Shown: piece after piece, positions 35,847 to 44,473 of the stretch
Position numbering within the stretch: the first letter of the stretch is position 1
Layout of the letters: every line of letters starts with the position of its first letter
Origin: Halalkalibacter urbisdiaboli
GTDB taxonomy: Bacteria > Bacillota > Bacilli > Bacillales > Bacillaceae_D
Reading direction: 5' to 3'
DNA: 64,000 bases
Assembly (NCBI RefSeq): GCF_002156385.1
Contig: NZ_MVJM01000001.1
Coordinates: forward strand, 1,099,839-1,163,838
The notes under the pieces: generated by a model
Databases searched by the model: none
What the model saw: only the letters and a program-made list of their open reading frames with translations
Told to the model about the DNA's origin: nothing
Position numbers and translations under genes: made by a program

Positions 35847-36602
35847 TTACTTATTTGCTTTAACAAATTGACATGTCATTTCAGCTACTTTCTTATTACC
35901 AGCTTCTGAAAAACCATGTCCTTCTCCGGGGAATACTTCTATTCTCGCATGAGGATACAGCCTAGATGCTCTCTTTCCATATTCAAGTGCCACAATATCA
36001 TCCTGATCACCATGGAAAATCAAGACATTTTTATGAAATCCTCCAATATGTTCAAATGCAGGATACCCATGTATCGATTCAAAAAATGCTCTCCCCAAAG
36101 TCATCCCCCATAACTCATATGTATCAGGAATACGATCAAGTGTAGGGAATTTTGTATTCCAGTTATCTGGGATGCTAAATGCAGGATATAGCAAGAGCAT
36201 TCCTTTGATTTCCGCTATATATTCTTCTGCTACTAATGCTGTTACCAATCCTCCTTGACTTCCCCCAAATAGAAAGATATTATCACGATCTACATTTTCC
36301 CAATCTCTTATCGTATCAATCACCGCGCATAGATCTTCTTTTTCTGTAAAAATAGTCATCTCCGTAGTGTTAAGATCACTTTTGGAATGTACCGATCCAC
36401 CGCAAAAATCGAAACAAAAGGCTCCTACGCCATGCTCTACTAAATATTCACTATGCATCGCAAAATCGGCATTTGTTCCGTTATAGCCATGGCTATATAT
36501 AACAACCGGACACTTTTCACTAGTATCCGGCATATAAGAGACACCATAAATTTCCCTTCCATGATGGTTAATCTTTACAGCTTTCTTTATGCATTCATTC
36601 AT
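35847..36602 (-). CDS. Alpha/beta hydrolase
   Basis: A 251-residue hydrolase from ATG 36602, which follows GGAGGT by 7 bases; an extended frame upstream is not supported. The oxyanion segment is VVIYSHGYNGTNADF, the nucleophile elbow is LFGGSQGGLV, the acid is in HGDQDDIV and the histidine is in EGHGFSEAG. It resembles dienelactone-hydrolase/peptidase S9-like esterases. There is no signal peptide. The substrate is unknown. Confidence 0.85.
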   Translation of the reverse strand: MNECIKKAVKINHHGREIYGVSYMPDTSEKCPVVIYSHGYNGTNADFAMHSEYLVEHGVGAFCFDFCGGSVHSKSDLNTTEMTIFTEKEDLCAVIDTIRDWENVDRDNIFLFGGSQGGLVTALVAEEYIAEIKGMLLLYPAFSIPDNWNTKFPTLDRIPDTYELWGMTLGRAFFESIHGYPAFEHIGGFHKNVLIFHGDQDDIVALEYGKRASRLYPHARIEVFPGEGHGFSEAGNKKVAEMTCQFVKANK

Positions 36603-36775
36603 CTTGAAACCTCCAACAAATAACGTTATTAAGGATATGGTTTTGTTTACTCTTCTACATTCTTCCATATGTAAACTGTATCAGGTATGCGAACGAACGA
36701 CAACGGTATAATAATTCATAACACCCAAATGAAAATACATTACATAACCCATCAAAACTGTACGTTCGGATGGGT

Positions 36776-36880
36776 TTAGCTGAAATATCGATTTGTTTTA
36801 AGTTGAGATGTTTCGTCCCCCACATTAGAAAGCAGCATAACTAGACCAATAAATCCAATCAATACTAAGTTGTTTTTCAA
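36776..36880 (-). CDS. Possible 34-residue secreted or membrane peptide
   Basis: TTG 36880 is preceded by the strong site AAAGGAGG at a good distance. The peptide starts with K-N-N, has one hydrophobic run (LVLIGFIGLVMLLS) and ends with a polar tail (ETSQLKTNRYFS). This layout fits a short exported peptide or a small membrane protein. No Rap- or PlcR-type receptor gene is adjacent. The remaining bases of 36603-37080 hold only the terminator listed next. Confidence 0.45.
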   Translation of the reverse strand: MKNNLVLIGFIGLVMLLSNVGDETSQLKTNRYFS

Positions 36881-36989
36881 GATAATCCTCCTTTATCCAA
36901 TATACAACAAATCGTAGTTATTACGTTTTACTGTATAGTATACTCCTAGACTCTTTTCTAGGGGAAGCACCTGCTTCGGTTATATAAGC

Positions 36990-37036
36990 AAAGAAAGAAC
37001 GGGATGATGAAAATAACATCCCATTCTTTCTACTAG
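36990..37036 (-). terminator. Terminator of the AAA ATPase gene
   Basis: On the minus strand AGAAAGAATGGGATG pairs with CATCCCGTTCTTTCTTT around an AT-rich loop. It lies about 45 bases after the ATPase stop. Confidence 0.7.
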
Positions 37037-37080
37037 TTATGTTTAGACGAAAACCTAGAACCGTCCCTACGTATTCTGCA

Positions 37081-37935
37081 TTAAAACTTGTCTTCATTTC
37101 TCTTAAAAAATTCAAAATATGTGCGCACATTTTCTAACTCTGTCCACTTTTTCACAATAACAGGGTTTTCATCAAGGTCATAGATTTTTGCTCCCTGCAT
37201 CGAAAGGAGAAAGGGAGAATGAGTTGATATTATAAACTGACAACCAAAAAAACGTGCAGAATCTTCGATAAACCGTAGTAATTCCATCTGAAGTTTTGGA
37301 GAAAGACTGTTTTCAGGTTCATCTAATATGTAAAGTCCATGTTCACCGATTTTCTCAACGAAATACTTGAACGCACTTTCCCCATTCGATAATTCCCTCA
37401 CATTATCCATCAATTCATTTCTCACAAAACGCGACTGCGTTTTGCTTCTAGCTGTATTTACCTTTTTCAACTGTTCGTAATCTGCCATCGTTCTCATTTG
37501 AAACGTAGAGTATTTCGTATCTAAATATTCTTCAAAAAGTTCTTCACGTTTTTGGTCAATTCCCTCATTGAGAGTTCGAATATTCAGCATAAAATCAAAC
37601 ACATCATCACTGGTAATGATTCTGCTCGTTTCAGGAATATCAGCAGCCTGCTCGACTTCACACATCTTTACATAGTCAGGATAGAAATTTGATTTATTAT
37701 AAAGAGAATCACGCTTTGCCCCTATCTTTTCTGCGATTACATTCAATGCTGTCGATTTTCCTGAACCGTTTCCGCCATATAAAATAGTAACAGGCTCAAA
37801 GACTAGTTTCTCAAGACCTCGCCTAGATAATATCTTAAACGGATAATACGAATCATAGCACGTTCTTTTTATATTAATAAAAAAATCAAATTCCCTTTCC
37901 TCATCTGGAAATGTAAATGTTCTTACATACATCAT
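37081..37935 (-). CDS. AAA family ATPase (AAA_21/AAA_15-like)
   Basis: A protein of about 284 residues with an ABC/SMC-type ATPase head in one chain. Walker A is ILYGGNGSGKSTALN near residue 55, the signature-like block is ELSNGESAFKYF, Walker B is GLYILDEPENSLSP and the H-loop is FIISTHSPFLLS. The start is ambiguous among several adjacent codons; ATG 37935 follows GTGAGG. Stand-alone members of this family occur both as housekeeping and defence proteins. Its function here is unknown. Confidence 0.8.
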   Translation of the reverse strand: MMYVRTFTFPDEEREFDFFINIKRTCYDSYYPFKILSRRGLEKLVFEPVTILYGGNGSGKSTALNVIAEKIGAKRDSLYNKSNFYPDYVKMCEVEQAADIPETSRIITSDDVFDFMLNIRTLNEGIDQKREELFEEYLDTKYSTFQMRTMADYEQLKKVNTARSKTQSRFVRNELMDNVRELSNGESAFKYFVEKIGEHGLYILDEPENSLSPKLQMELLRFIEDSARFFGCQFIISTHSPFLLSMQGAKIYDLDENPVIVKKWTELENVRTYFEFFKRNEDKF

Positions 37936-38012
37936 ACGAATCCTCACTAAGCAATCATGAATTTTGTTTAATTATAGCATGTTAGGACCGGTGTTGAATC
38001 GTCTCTTGTTTA

Positions 38013-38528
38013 CTATATCATCCCACAAACCACTCGAAACACCGAAGACGGATTCCGCTGTAGATCACGATAACTCACCTTCCAAGACTTACTCTCCCCG
38101 GCAATCTCAACAACGCTCTCCTCAGGGTTCATCCGAATCTCCAACCCACTTACCCGATAAGACCTCACACTTTTCGCTTCATCCAATTGCTCCGAATCCA
38201 ATTCAATCTTAATCTGGTCTGAGATTCTTCGCAGCATTCGCCAGATCGATAGCTCGTCCTTTGATTTCATAAAGAGCTCTGGTAATTCGTTTGCTTCCTT
38301 TATTAGGTTCAACGTTGTCATTGCGTAGCCGGCGATTCCGTAGTGAACAAGCTTAATCACCTGTTTCACATTCACCCATGATTCTACGTGAAAAAGTACA
38401 CTTCCACCTTCAACAACCTCTACCTCTGTGATCCTGCCATAGCATACAACACCGTTCCGCCAGCCGCCTTTTAACTGAATCACAGGCAGTTGTTTTATAT
38501 AAGTTAATCTCGATGTTTCCTTACACAC
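38013..38528 (-). pseudogene. Truncated McrC-like (DUF2357) nuclease fragment, copy 1
   Basis: The 171-codon frame matches the C-terminal part of the protein encoded at 43064-44110, but lacks about 17 residues in the middle (after QLKGGW) and everything upstream. Long blocks are nearly identical, for example NGVVCYGRITEVEVVEGGSV. It lacks the nuclease motif and is unlikely to be active. It lies 5 kb from copy 2 in the same orientation. Confidence 0.7.
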
Positions 38529-38676
38529 CTCATGTGATGAGTCGATGATAGGGATTACCTAATGACATCCAGATGACCAGTAGTAAATTCGTTTACATAA
38601 TCTCTCCCTTCGCCTAACTAAAACTACTATATATTTTAGGAACTAAAGTGTCGAGATTAAGGGAAAACCTACAAGG

Positions 38677-38720
38677 AAAATAAAACAACCACTCCTTTTA
38701 CTATGTAAAGAGAAGTGGTT
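38677..38720 (-). terminator. Terminator of the C39-like protease gene
   Basis: AACCACTTCTCTTTAC pairs with GTAAAAGGAGTGGTT and is followed on the minus strand by GTTTTATTTT. It lies about 100 bases after the stop codon. Confidence 0.75.
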
Positions 38721-38824
38721 ACCTTATCATGAAGCTAAATAGTTGTCTTTAATTGTTTGGATAATATACTTAGATGCTTTTACTCTGCTCTTAAGCTGTA
38801 AAAAATCATAACAATTATTCTATT

Positions 38825-40090
38825 TTAGCTTCTGATTAATCTTATAAATAGAAAATCGTTTCTGTTTTGCATATAGGGATAGTACTTGGTTTTGTTACTA
38901 TCGACATTAGTATCAGGTTCCCTAACCCCAAATTCTGTTACACCAGCTGTAACTCTATATGCCATCCCCGCTTGCCAATGCCATGTAACACTTGCGTTAT
39001 CATACCAAGGAAACCGATGCCACATTACTGGTGGTGGAGAACCGCTTACAACCCTACTTTTAAATGTATCCAAAGAATAAGCGTCTTCGCCATTTATCTT
39101 ATTCCCTCTCCAAACCTGGCCAGAATAATTATCATAATTCAAATATCGTGGGAAATGGTGAGTGAAATTTGATTCGTATAGTCCTAATGCACCTACTCCT
39201 AACTCATTTCTTAATGTATTAATTAATTGCCATTCGTTACCACCGTAATATTGCTTTGCCCTTACATATGAATGACCATTATTGTAATGGTATTGAGCGA
39301 TCATAGCAGCGGTTGTTGGTCCACATGCGCTTCCTGGATTAGATACATATGCTTGTCGTTGATACATATGAGGTACGCCTAGCCAATAAGAAGATGGTAA
39401 AGATAGTGCTTTAAACTCAGCTTCTTCAATAGGTTGATCTTTTAAATAATATTCCCATGTATCTTCAATATTTGTAACGTTTTCTTTAATTTTTAATTTT
39501 TCTAATGTTAATTCCTTATTAGCTTTTAGTTCTTTTTCTAATTTTTGTTTTTGTTCTTTCTTTTCATCTCCACCAACATTTTTAGAGGTTAATTCAAGGT
39601 CAATTAACTCTTTTTCAAGGTTAGTAATATGTTTATCTTTACTTTTTTTAAATTTCTCTTTTAATTTTTCTTTGTTTAAAGCTCCTGTGAAATTCAATCC
39701 ACCAAAATAATAAATTTTTTCATCACCTGGAACTTCTTCAAAACCTTCATGCGAAGCAGCATTACTGTACTCCAAAACAGGGGTAAGGTTGTCTCGAGCT
39801 GCAATGATATAATAGCCAACCTCTTTGTCATCTTTTACAAGTGAAAAATAATAACTTACTACCGTATCATCTATATCATAAAGATTTCTGTTAAATTCAA
39901 TGTCTACATTACGCCATTCGTCAGAGAATTCGTGGTCAGACTCCAAATCACTGATATGTGTTTGGATTACCTTTTTTGCCTCAGTAACAGAAACTTGATT
40001 TGCAGCATAAACGCTATTGGAATTAGCCAAAAATATAAGCATAATAATGAATACCGTTAAAGAATAACTCCTCCTACAAAATATGTACAT
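38825..40090 (-). CDS. Secreted C39-like cysteine peptidase
   Basis: A 421-residue exported protein. A signal peptide ends near VYAAN (residue 30). The N-terminal part (about 35-130) resembles a streptopain-type inhibitory prodomain. A highly charged, lysine/glutamate-rich coiled segment lies at about 145-215. The C-terminal C39-like domain has the catalytic cysteine in NPGSACGPTTAAMIAQYH and a likely histidine in VTWHWQAGM. It is not attached to an ABC transporter, so it is not a bacteriocin-processing exporter. The target is unknown. Confidence 0.75.
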   Translation of the reverse strand: MYIFCRRSYSLTVFIIMLIFLANSNSVYAANQVSVTEAKKVIQTHISDLESDHEFSDEWRNVDIEFNRNLYDIDDTVVSYYFSLVKDDKEVGYYIIAARDNLTPVLEYSNAASHEGFEEVPGDEKIYYFGGLNFTGALNKEKLKEKFKKSKDKHITNLEKELIDLELTSKNVGGDEKKEQKQKLEKELKANKELTLEKLKIKENVTNIEDTWEYYLKDQPIEEAEFKALSLPSSYWLGVPHMYQRQAYVSNPGSACGPTTAAMIAQYHYNNGHSYVRAKQYYGGNEWQLINTLRNELGVGALGLYESNFTHHFPRYLNYDNYSGQVWRGNKINGEDAYSLDTFKSRVVSGSPPPVMWHRFPWYDNASVTWHWQAGMAYRVTAGVTEFGVREPDTNVDSNKTKYYPYMQNRNDFLFIRLIRS

Positions 40091-40200
40091 ACTTACACCA
40101 TCCGTAAATTTTCTTTTTTTTTACAAATTTAATACTATCATACAATTTACAAATAACAACTATTAAAATATAATATTATTGGTAAAGGAGATGGTAATCC

Positions 40201-40653
40201 ATGAATAAATTTAGGAATAAGTGGATTTTGATTTTTTGTTTTATAATTGTTATAACAGGGTGCGTTCCTTTAGGGAAAGAGCGATATTTCCAATTGAAGT
40301 TTTCTCCCATAAATTCTCCGGAATCTGATATAGAACTATATTTTCTTTCGGATTATTCAGGAGAAAAACCTCCTAGTAAGGATATAGCCAATGTATTAAT
40401 CGTGAAAGACACCCCTTATATTTCCTCGAATAATGAAAAAGGAAATGTTTCTTATCAAATTAAGGGGACCGATATCTCGGGTGAGCTCATAATCGGAGAA
40501 CCGACTACCTTGAACCGTGATAGCCTGTCGATGTATAAAGTTAAAGAAATTGTTATAAATCAAGAACGGTTAATCCTTGTCCTAACATATAACGATGGCT
40601 TCCAAGAAGAAATTGAAATGATCAATCGAGGGGAACCGACCGGATACTATTAA
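40201..40653 (+). CDS. Small lipoprotein of unknown function
   Basis: A 150-residue protein with a signal peptide and the lipobox VITGC (C21). The rest is a beta-rich extracellular domain with no family that I recognise. AAGGAG precedes the ATG at a correct distance. It is divergent from the C39-like peptidase gene across a 110-base gap. Confidence 0.7.
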   Translation: MNKFRNKWILIFCFIIVITGCVPLGKERYFQLKFSPINSPESDIELYFLSDYSGEKPPSKDIANVLIVKDTPYISSNNEKGNVSYQIKGTDISGELIIGEPTTLNRDSLSMYKVKEIVINQERLILVLTYNDGFQEEIEMINRGEPTGYY

Positions 40654-40750
40654 TTACTATTTTTTAATAATTTTTTATGTGTTCTTTTTGTGAGGGGCTG
40701 TCTCATGACTAGTTTATAACATTTGAGTAATTGGTTAAATTCATTTTCCG

Positions 40751-40969
40751 TTAAGAAGTGTGAGTGGGCAATTTCATCAAAAAAATAGCGAGAAAACCCC
40801 CACTTCCTACGGAGTGTAAAGTGGCGGGATGAATCGCTTTGCCCTTTAGTGGCGGAAGGGCTTGCCTCCACACCTTTTCGAAATTTTCTCCATACACAAA
40901 TAGGATATGAAAAGACGCGATTAATCCTAATCCCATCCAAATGAATAGAAATACAGTAAATTCGTTCAC
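40751..40969 (-). CDS. Small membrane protein whose C-terminus is encoded by a repeat sequence
   Basis: The GTG start at 40969 is preceded by AAGGGGAG. The first 35 residues contain one membrane helix (VFLFIWMGLGLIASFHILFV). The second half (PPLKGKAIHPATLHSVGSGG) looks like translated repeat DNA rather than native protein. The original gene was probably longer and was cut by this insertion. Confidence 0.45.
   Translation of the reverse strand: MNEFTVFLFIWMGLGLIASFHILFVYGENFEKVWRQALPPLKGKAIHPATLHSVGSGGFLAIFLMKLPTHTS
40780..40862. repeat. Probable dispersed repeat
   Basis: The stretch around CCCCCACTTCCTACGGAGTG and AAGTGGCGGGATGAATC contains paired ACTTCC/GGAAG-type and CCCAC/GTGG-type blocks. 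When translated it gives the peptide KGKAIHPATLHSVGSGG, which I have the impression of having seen at the ends of unrelated short Bacillus proteins. That memory is unchecked. Confidence 0.35.
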
Positions 40970-41139
40970 CTTAACTCCCCTTCCTCTTATCTACCACCGC
41001 TATAAATTACGGAACCTATTGTGGCTATCGACTGAGCGAAACCTTATGAGGACAGTTAGGTGTGTTGGATAGGCTACACTTAGTTGGACAGAATTTTTAA
41101 GGTCAAGTAGACTACAATTAATACGGTTGAGGAGAATCT

Positions 41140-41427
41140 ATGATGACCAAAAGAAAACGTCGAACGTTCAGTGAAGAATTTAAAAGACAAATCGTCCAAC
41201 TTTATCAAAGCGGTAAACCACGTAAAGAGATTATTCGTGAACATGACTTAACCCCTTCAACTTTCGATAAGTGGGTGGCTCAAAATCAGAATTCGGGTTC
41301 TTTCAAAGAAAAGGATAATCTTACTGCTGAACAGAAAGAACTACTTGAGCTCCGTAAAAGAAATAAGCAACTTGAAATGGAGAATGACATTTTAAAGCAA
41401 GCCGCGCTGATCATGGGACGAAAGTAG
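41140..41427 (+). CDS. IS3-family transposase OrfA
   Basis: A 95-residue helix-turn-helix protein with the typical start TKRKRRTFSEEFKRQIVQLY and a C-terminal leucine-zipper-like helix (LRKRNKQLEMENDILKQAAL). It binds the element ends and normally joins OrfB through a -1 frameshift. GAGGAG precedes ATG 41140. Confidence 0.92.
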   Translation: MMTKRKRRTFSEEFKRQIVQLYQSGKPRKEIIREHDLTPSTFDKWVAQNQNSGSFKEKDNLTAEQKELLELRKRNKQLEMENDILKQAALIMGRK

Positions 41428-41429
41428 AT

Positions 41430-42270
41430 GTGATTCGGAATAACAAACACAAATACTCAGTATCAGCAATGTGTGACGTCCTACAACTTCCAAGAAGTAC
41501 GTATTACTACGAAGCCAAAACAAGACCACATGAAGATCCACTAATGAAAGAAGTCAGCCGCATCTTTCATGAAAGTCGTCAAACCTATGGAACTCGTAGA
41601 ATCAAACAAGAACTAAAAAAACTTGGACACGTTGTGTCTAGACGGCGAATTGGAATGATGATGAATGCTCAAGGACTTGTTTCAGTCTACACAGTGGCTC
41701 AGTTCAGACCGTACTCTTCAAAACCAAATGAATCCAATCACAAAAACGAACTAAACCGAAAATTCGGACAAGACAAAGCATTAGCTGTCGTTGTCAGCGA
41801 CTTAACATATGTACGAGTGGGTAAAAAATGGCATTACATATGCTTATTTATTGATCTCTTTAATCGTGAGTTAATCGGTTATAGTACGGGTAAAAATAAA
41901 GATGCACATCTAGTTTATCGAGCATTGGCTTCGATTAAAGCGGATTTAAACCAGATACAAATGTTTCACACCGATCGTGGAAGTGAATTTAAAAATCAGT
42001 TAATTGACGAAGTATTAGAGACATTCTCCATTCAACGCTCGTTAAGTATGAAAGGTTGTCCCTATGACAATGCGGTTGCAGAAGCAACGTTTAAGGTCGT
42101 CAAAACCGAGTTTATCAAAGACAAACACTATGAGAGTCTAGAAGAAAGAAGAATTAAATCGAGAATTAAGTGACTATGTTCATTGGTTCAATCACCACAG
42201 AATTCACAGTACCCTGGGTTATAAAAGCCCGGTTGCTTATAAATTGAAACACCTTAAAAATATTGTCTAG
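41430..42270 (+). pseudogene. IS3-family transposase OrfB, frameshifted near its end
   Basis: The DDE integrase core is present: the first aspartate in VVVSDLTYVRVG, the second in FHTDRGSEFKNQ and the glutamate in AVAEATFKVVKTE. After YESLEE an extra AGAAGAA-type duplication (about 42144-42157) shifts the frame and stops it at 42173. The correct ending (ELNRELSDYVHWFNHHRIHS) continues in another frame to 42270. Confidence 0.85.
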
Positions 42271-42457
42271 TTTTTTGTTGACAGTCCAAGCTTCTAACTT
42301 TCCTGCTTCCTCATTTACCAGTCTAGCTTTAGATGTTGCCCTCTTTTTAAGTCAAATAATAATTCAAAACCACAAAATAGAAAGATGACTTAATTAAGAG
42401 GTGAACCACTTAGATTGTAGTATTCTCAGCTATTAAATTCATTTAAAAGTAGGCGTA

Positions 42458-42855
42458 CTAGAACGCCCCCTTTAAAATTAAATTACTATAAGTACCTTGA
42501 TCCAAAAGCCTGCTGTTTTTTAACGTCTCTATTGTTGCCTCCACACTATCACGTACTTGAGCAAATATTTGTTCTAAACTTGCTGAGGGATTTTCTTCTA
42601 ATCAATGGATAACGACAGACATCGTGTACTCAATATATTCATATAAATGTTTAGTAAATAAGTTCGCATTATATTGCATCTCACCCGAGTGAACAATTGC
42701 GTTCCTAATCCGATACAATCTATGGACATGCTGTTGAATATTTTTCATGTGTTTTAAAAGAAGCTCTGCACACTTTTTTCCATCTTTTAAAACTGTGTTT
42801 AATTCATTAAGTCTATACGCTAACAAGTTGTTAATACGTCCTTGTTATTAAGGCC
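42458..42855 (-). pseudogene. Remnant of a HEPN-domain protein with an in-frame stop
   Basis: Codons from about 42850 down encode a helical segment with the HEPN-like RxxxxH block YRIRNAIVHSG. The frame is interrupted by TGA at 42602 and then continues, still coding-like (LEENPSASLEQIFAQVRDSV), to a stop at 42458. The N-terminal part is missing. HEPN domains of this type are common in antiviral RNases. The element is not expected to be active. Confidence 0.55.
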
Positions 42856-42882
42856 TCTTTCCACCTTATCCCTCCAACACAA

Positions 42883-43000
42883 TTGACATTTTGACAAAAT
42901 CTGTATATAATTTTAATTGAAAAGCATATTATATATTGATAATTAAGGAGCCCCTTTGGTCTTGAGGATTAATCCCAACCCATTGGTTCGCTCCTTTTTA
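42883..43000 (+). ncRNA. Candidate small RNA behind a perfect consensus promoter
   Basis: TTGACA (42883-42888) and TATAAT (42906-42911) are separated by exactly 17 bases. About 35 bases downstream AAGGAGC pairs with GCTCCTT (42990-42996) around a structured loop containing the palindrome GGATTAATCC, followed by TTTTATTTT. A transcript of about 80 bases with no convincing coding frame is predicted. Confidence 0.5.
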
Positions 43001-43063
43001 TTTTACCATAAACAAGCAATTCACTCGTAATGCAAAAAGAAGCAAGAGAACCGTCCCCCAGCT

Positions 43064-44110
43064 TCACTGCACCATCTCACAAACCACCCGAAACACCGCA
43101 GAAGGATTCCGGTGCAACTCACTATAACTCACCTTCGCAGACTCACCCTCCCCCATAATCTCAACCTCACTCTCCTCAGGGTTCATTTTGATTTCCAACC
43201 CATTCACCTGATACGTCCGCACACTCTTCGCTTCATCCAACTGCTCCGAATCCAACTCCACCTTTATCCGGTCAGAGACTCGTCGCAGCATTCGCCAGAT
43301 CGCCTTTTCATCCTTCGACTTTATGAAGAGCTCCGGCAGTTCGTTTGCTTCCTTCAACAGGTTCAACGTCGTCATCGCGTAGCCTGCTATCCCGTAGTGA
43401 ACAGGCTTAATCACTTGTTTCACATTCACCCAAGATTCTACGTGAAAAAGTACACTTCCACCTTCAACAACCTCTACCTCTGTGATCCTGCCATAGCATA
43501 CAACACCGTTCTGCCGCCCAACATCTTTACTCACGTACAAAGCAACATAAGCAGCTTCCTGCCAGCCACCTTTCAACTGATTCGCAGGCAGTTCAAACAA
43601 CGCCTCTTGCATACACAGTCGGTATTGTTCCTCCGATGACACGACACCGATGAGCACCTTTTCATCCAAAACAGACTGCCAATCCTCCTGCGTTCCTCTT
43701 GGCAAAATCCCTTCCGCCTGTAGCTCTTCAAGACTTTTTTCGATTAAATGCTCAACAAACTGTTCGACGAGCTGCGTTGCCGAAGGGAGAAACGGTAATC
43801 CGCCGATGTTCACTTCTTCATTGCTTTCGTAAAAATGATGCTCCGTATACGTGTGCTCATCCTCCCACGGAAACAAGACATACGCGCCAAAAGCGGTTCG
43901 CTCGTACGGTCCTTTCTTCCTGGCTACGATTGAATCGCGGTACCGGTGCATCGTGTTAATGTCTTCCTCTAACGGACCTGGTGTTTTGTAACGATTGCCA
44001 TAATAACTGCCTTCAACCGCAAAGTCGATACGATATTTTGCATCAAACACATAATCAAACGAATAATCCTTGCCCTTTTTCGCAATGCTTAACACACTAT
44101 CTGGCTTTTT
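43064..44110 (-). pseudogene. Truncated McrC-like (DUF2357) nuclease, copy 2
   Basis: About 345 codons of the C-terminal part of a DUF2357/McrC-type restriction nuclease remain. The PD-(D/E)XK motif is visible at the very start: PDSVLSIAKKG followed by YVFDAKYRID. The frame is closed upstream by a stop at about 44115, so the DNA-binding N-terminal half is gone. The McrB scrap listed next lies directly upstream, as expected for an McrBC-type operon. Confidence 0.75.
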
Positions 44111-44185
44111 AAATCAAAATACTTTGTCACAAACTTAGCATTATGTTAAACAAACTCAGCTTTTCCTGCGGTCCTTTTAAAACTC

Positions 44186-44345
44186 CTAATAATCCAATTT
44201 CCCTCGATTAAATTCAAGCGTATTCGCCCGGTCCAACACCTTCTTGCTGAAAGGATGTGTCTTTTCATCCATATTAACGGTACCAATAATATAAACAACC
44301 CCGGCAAATAAATAGTCTGACCGGTAATTTCCTCTGAAAAAATCG
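44186..44345 (-). pseudogene. McrB-like AAA+ GTPase/ATPase scrap
   Basis: A short frame ending at 44186 encodes YIIGTVNMDEKTHPFSKKV and LDRANTLEFNRGK. This is the sensor-1/arginine region of McrB-family AAA+ motors. Only about 45 codons survive. Together with the DUF2357 pieces it shows a decayed McrBC/LlaJI-like restriction system. Confidence 0.65.
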
Positions 44346-44473
44346 TCAATGTTATCAACTAACTATTCTCCCACTTCCGACTTTCCATCACGTCAAAATA
44401 ACAAATGGTGTCCCATGGCATAGGATTACACTCGGTTGTGATAGGATGTCTCTCAAAGGAAACGTTTCTATCT

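Larger units (their letters stand above)
41084..42289 (+). mobile_element. IS3-family insertion sequence (IS150-like), inactive
   Basis: The element holds orfA and a frameshifted orfB. Ends show the short inverted motif TTGGACAG (left, 41084) and TTGGACTG (right, complement, 42289), with the TGTTGACAGTCCAA type right end. No target duplication was seen, which suggests an old or rearranged copy. Confidence 0.85.

Noticed and set aside
36776-36880. Phr or PapR-type quorum-sensing peptide
   Set aside because: The layout fits, but there is no Rap, PlcR or other receptor gene next to it. It is kept as an unassigned small peptide.
40650-40940. 96-codon minus-strand frame overlapping the small membrane-protein gene
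   Set aside because: The alternative frame with GTG 40969 has a ribosome binding site and a membrane helix; this one is rich in basic residues without pattern.
41084-42289. Target-site duplication for the IS3 element
   Set aside because: Bases next to the two ends do not match, so no recent insertion can be claimed.
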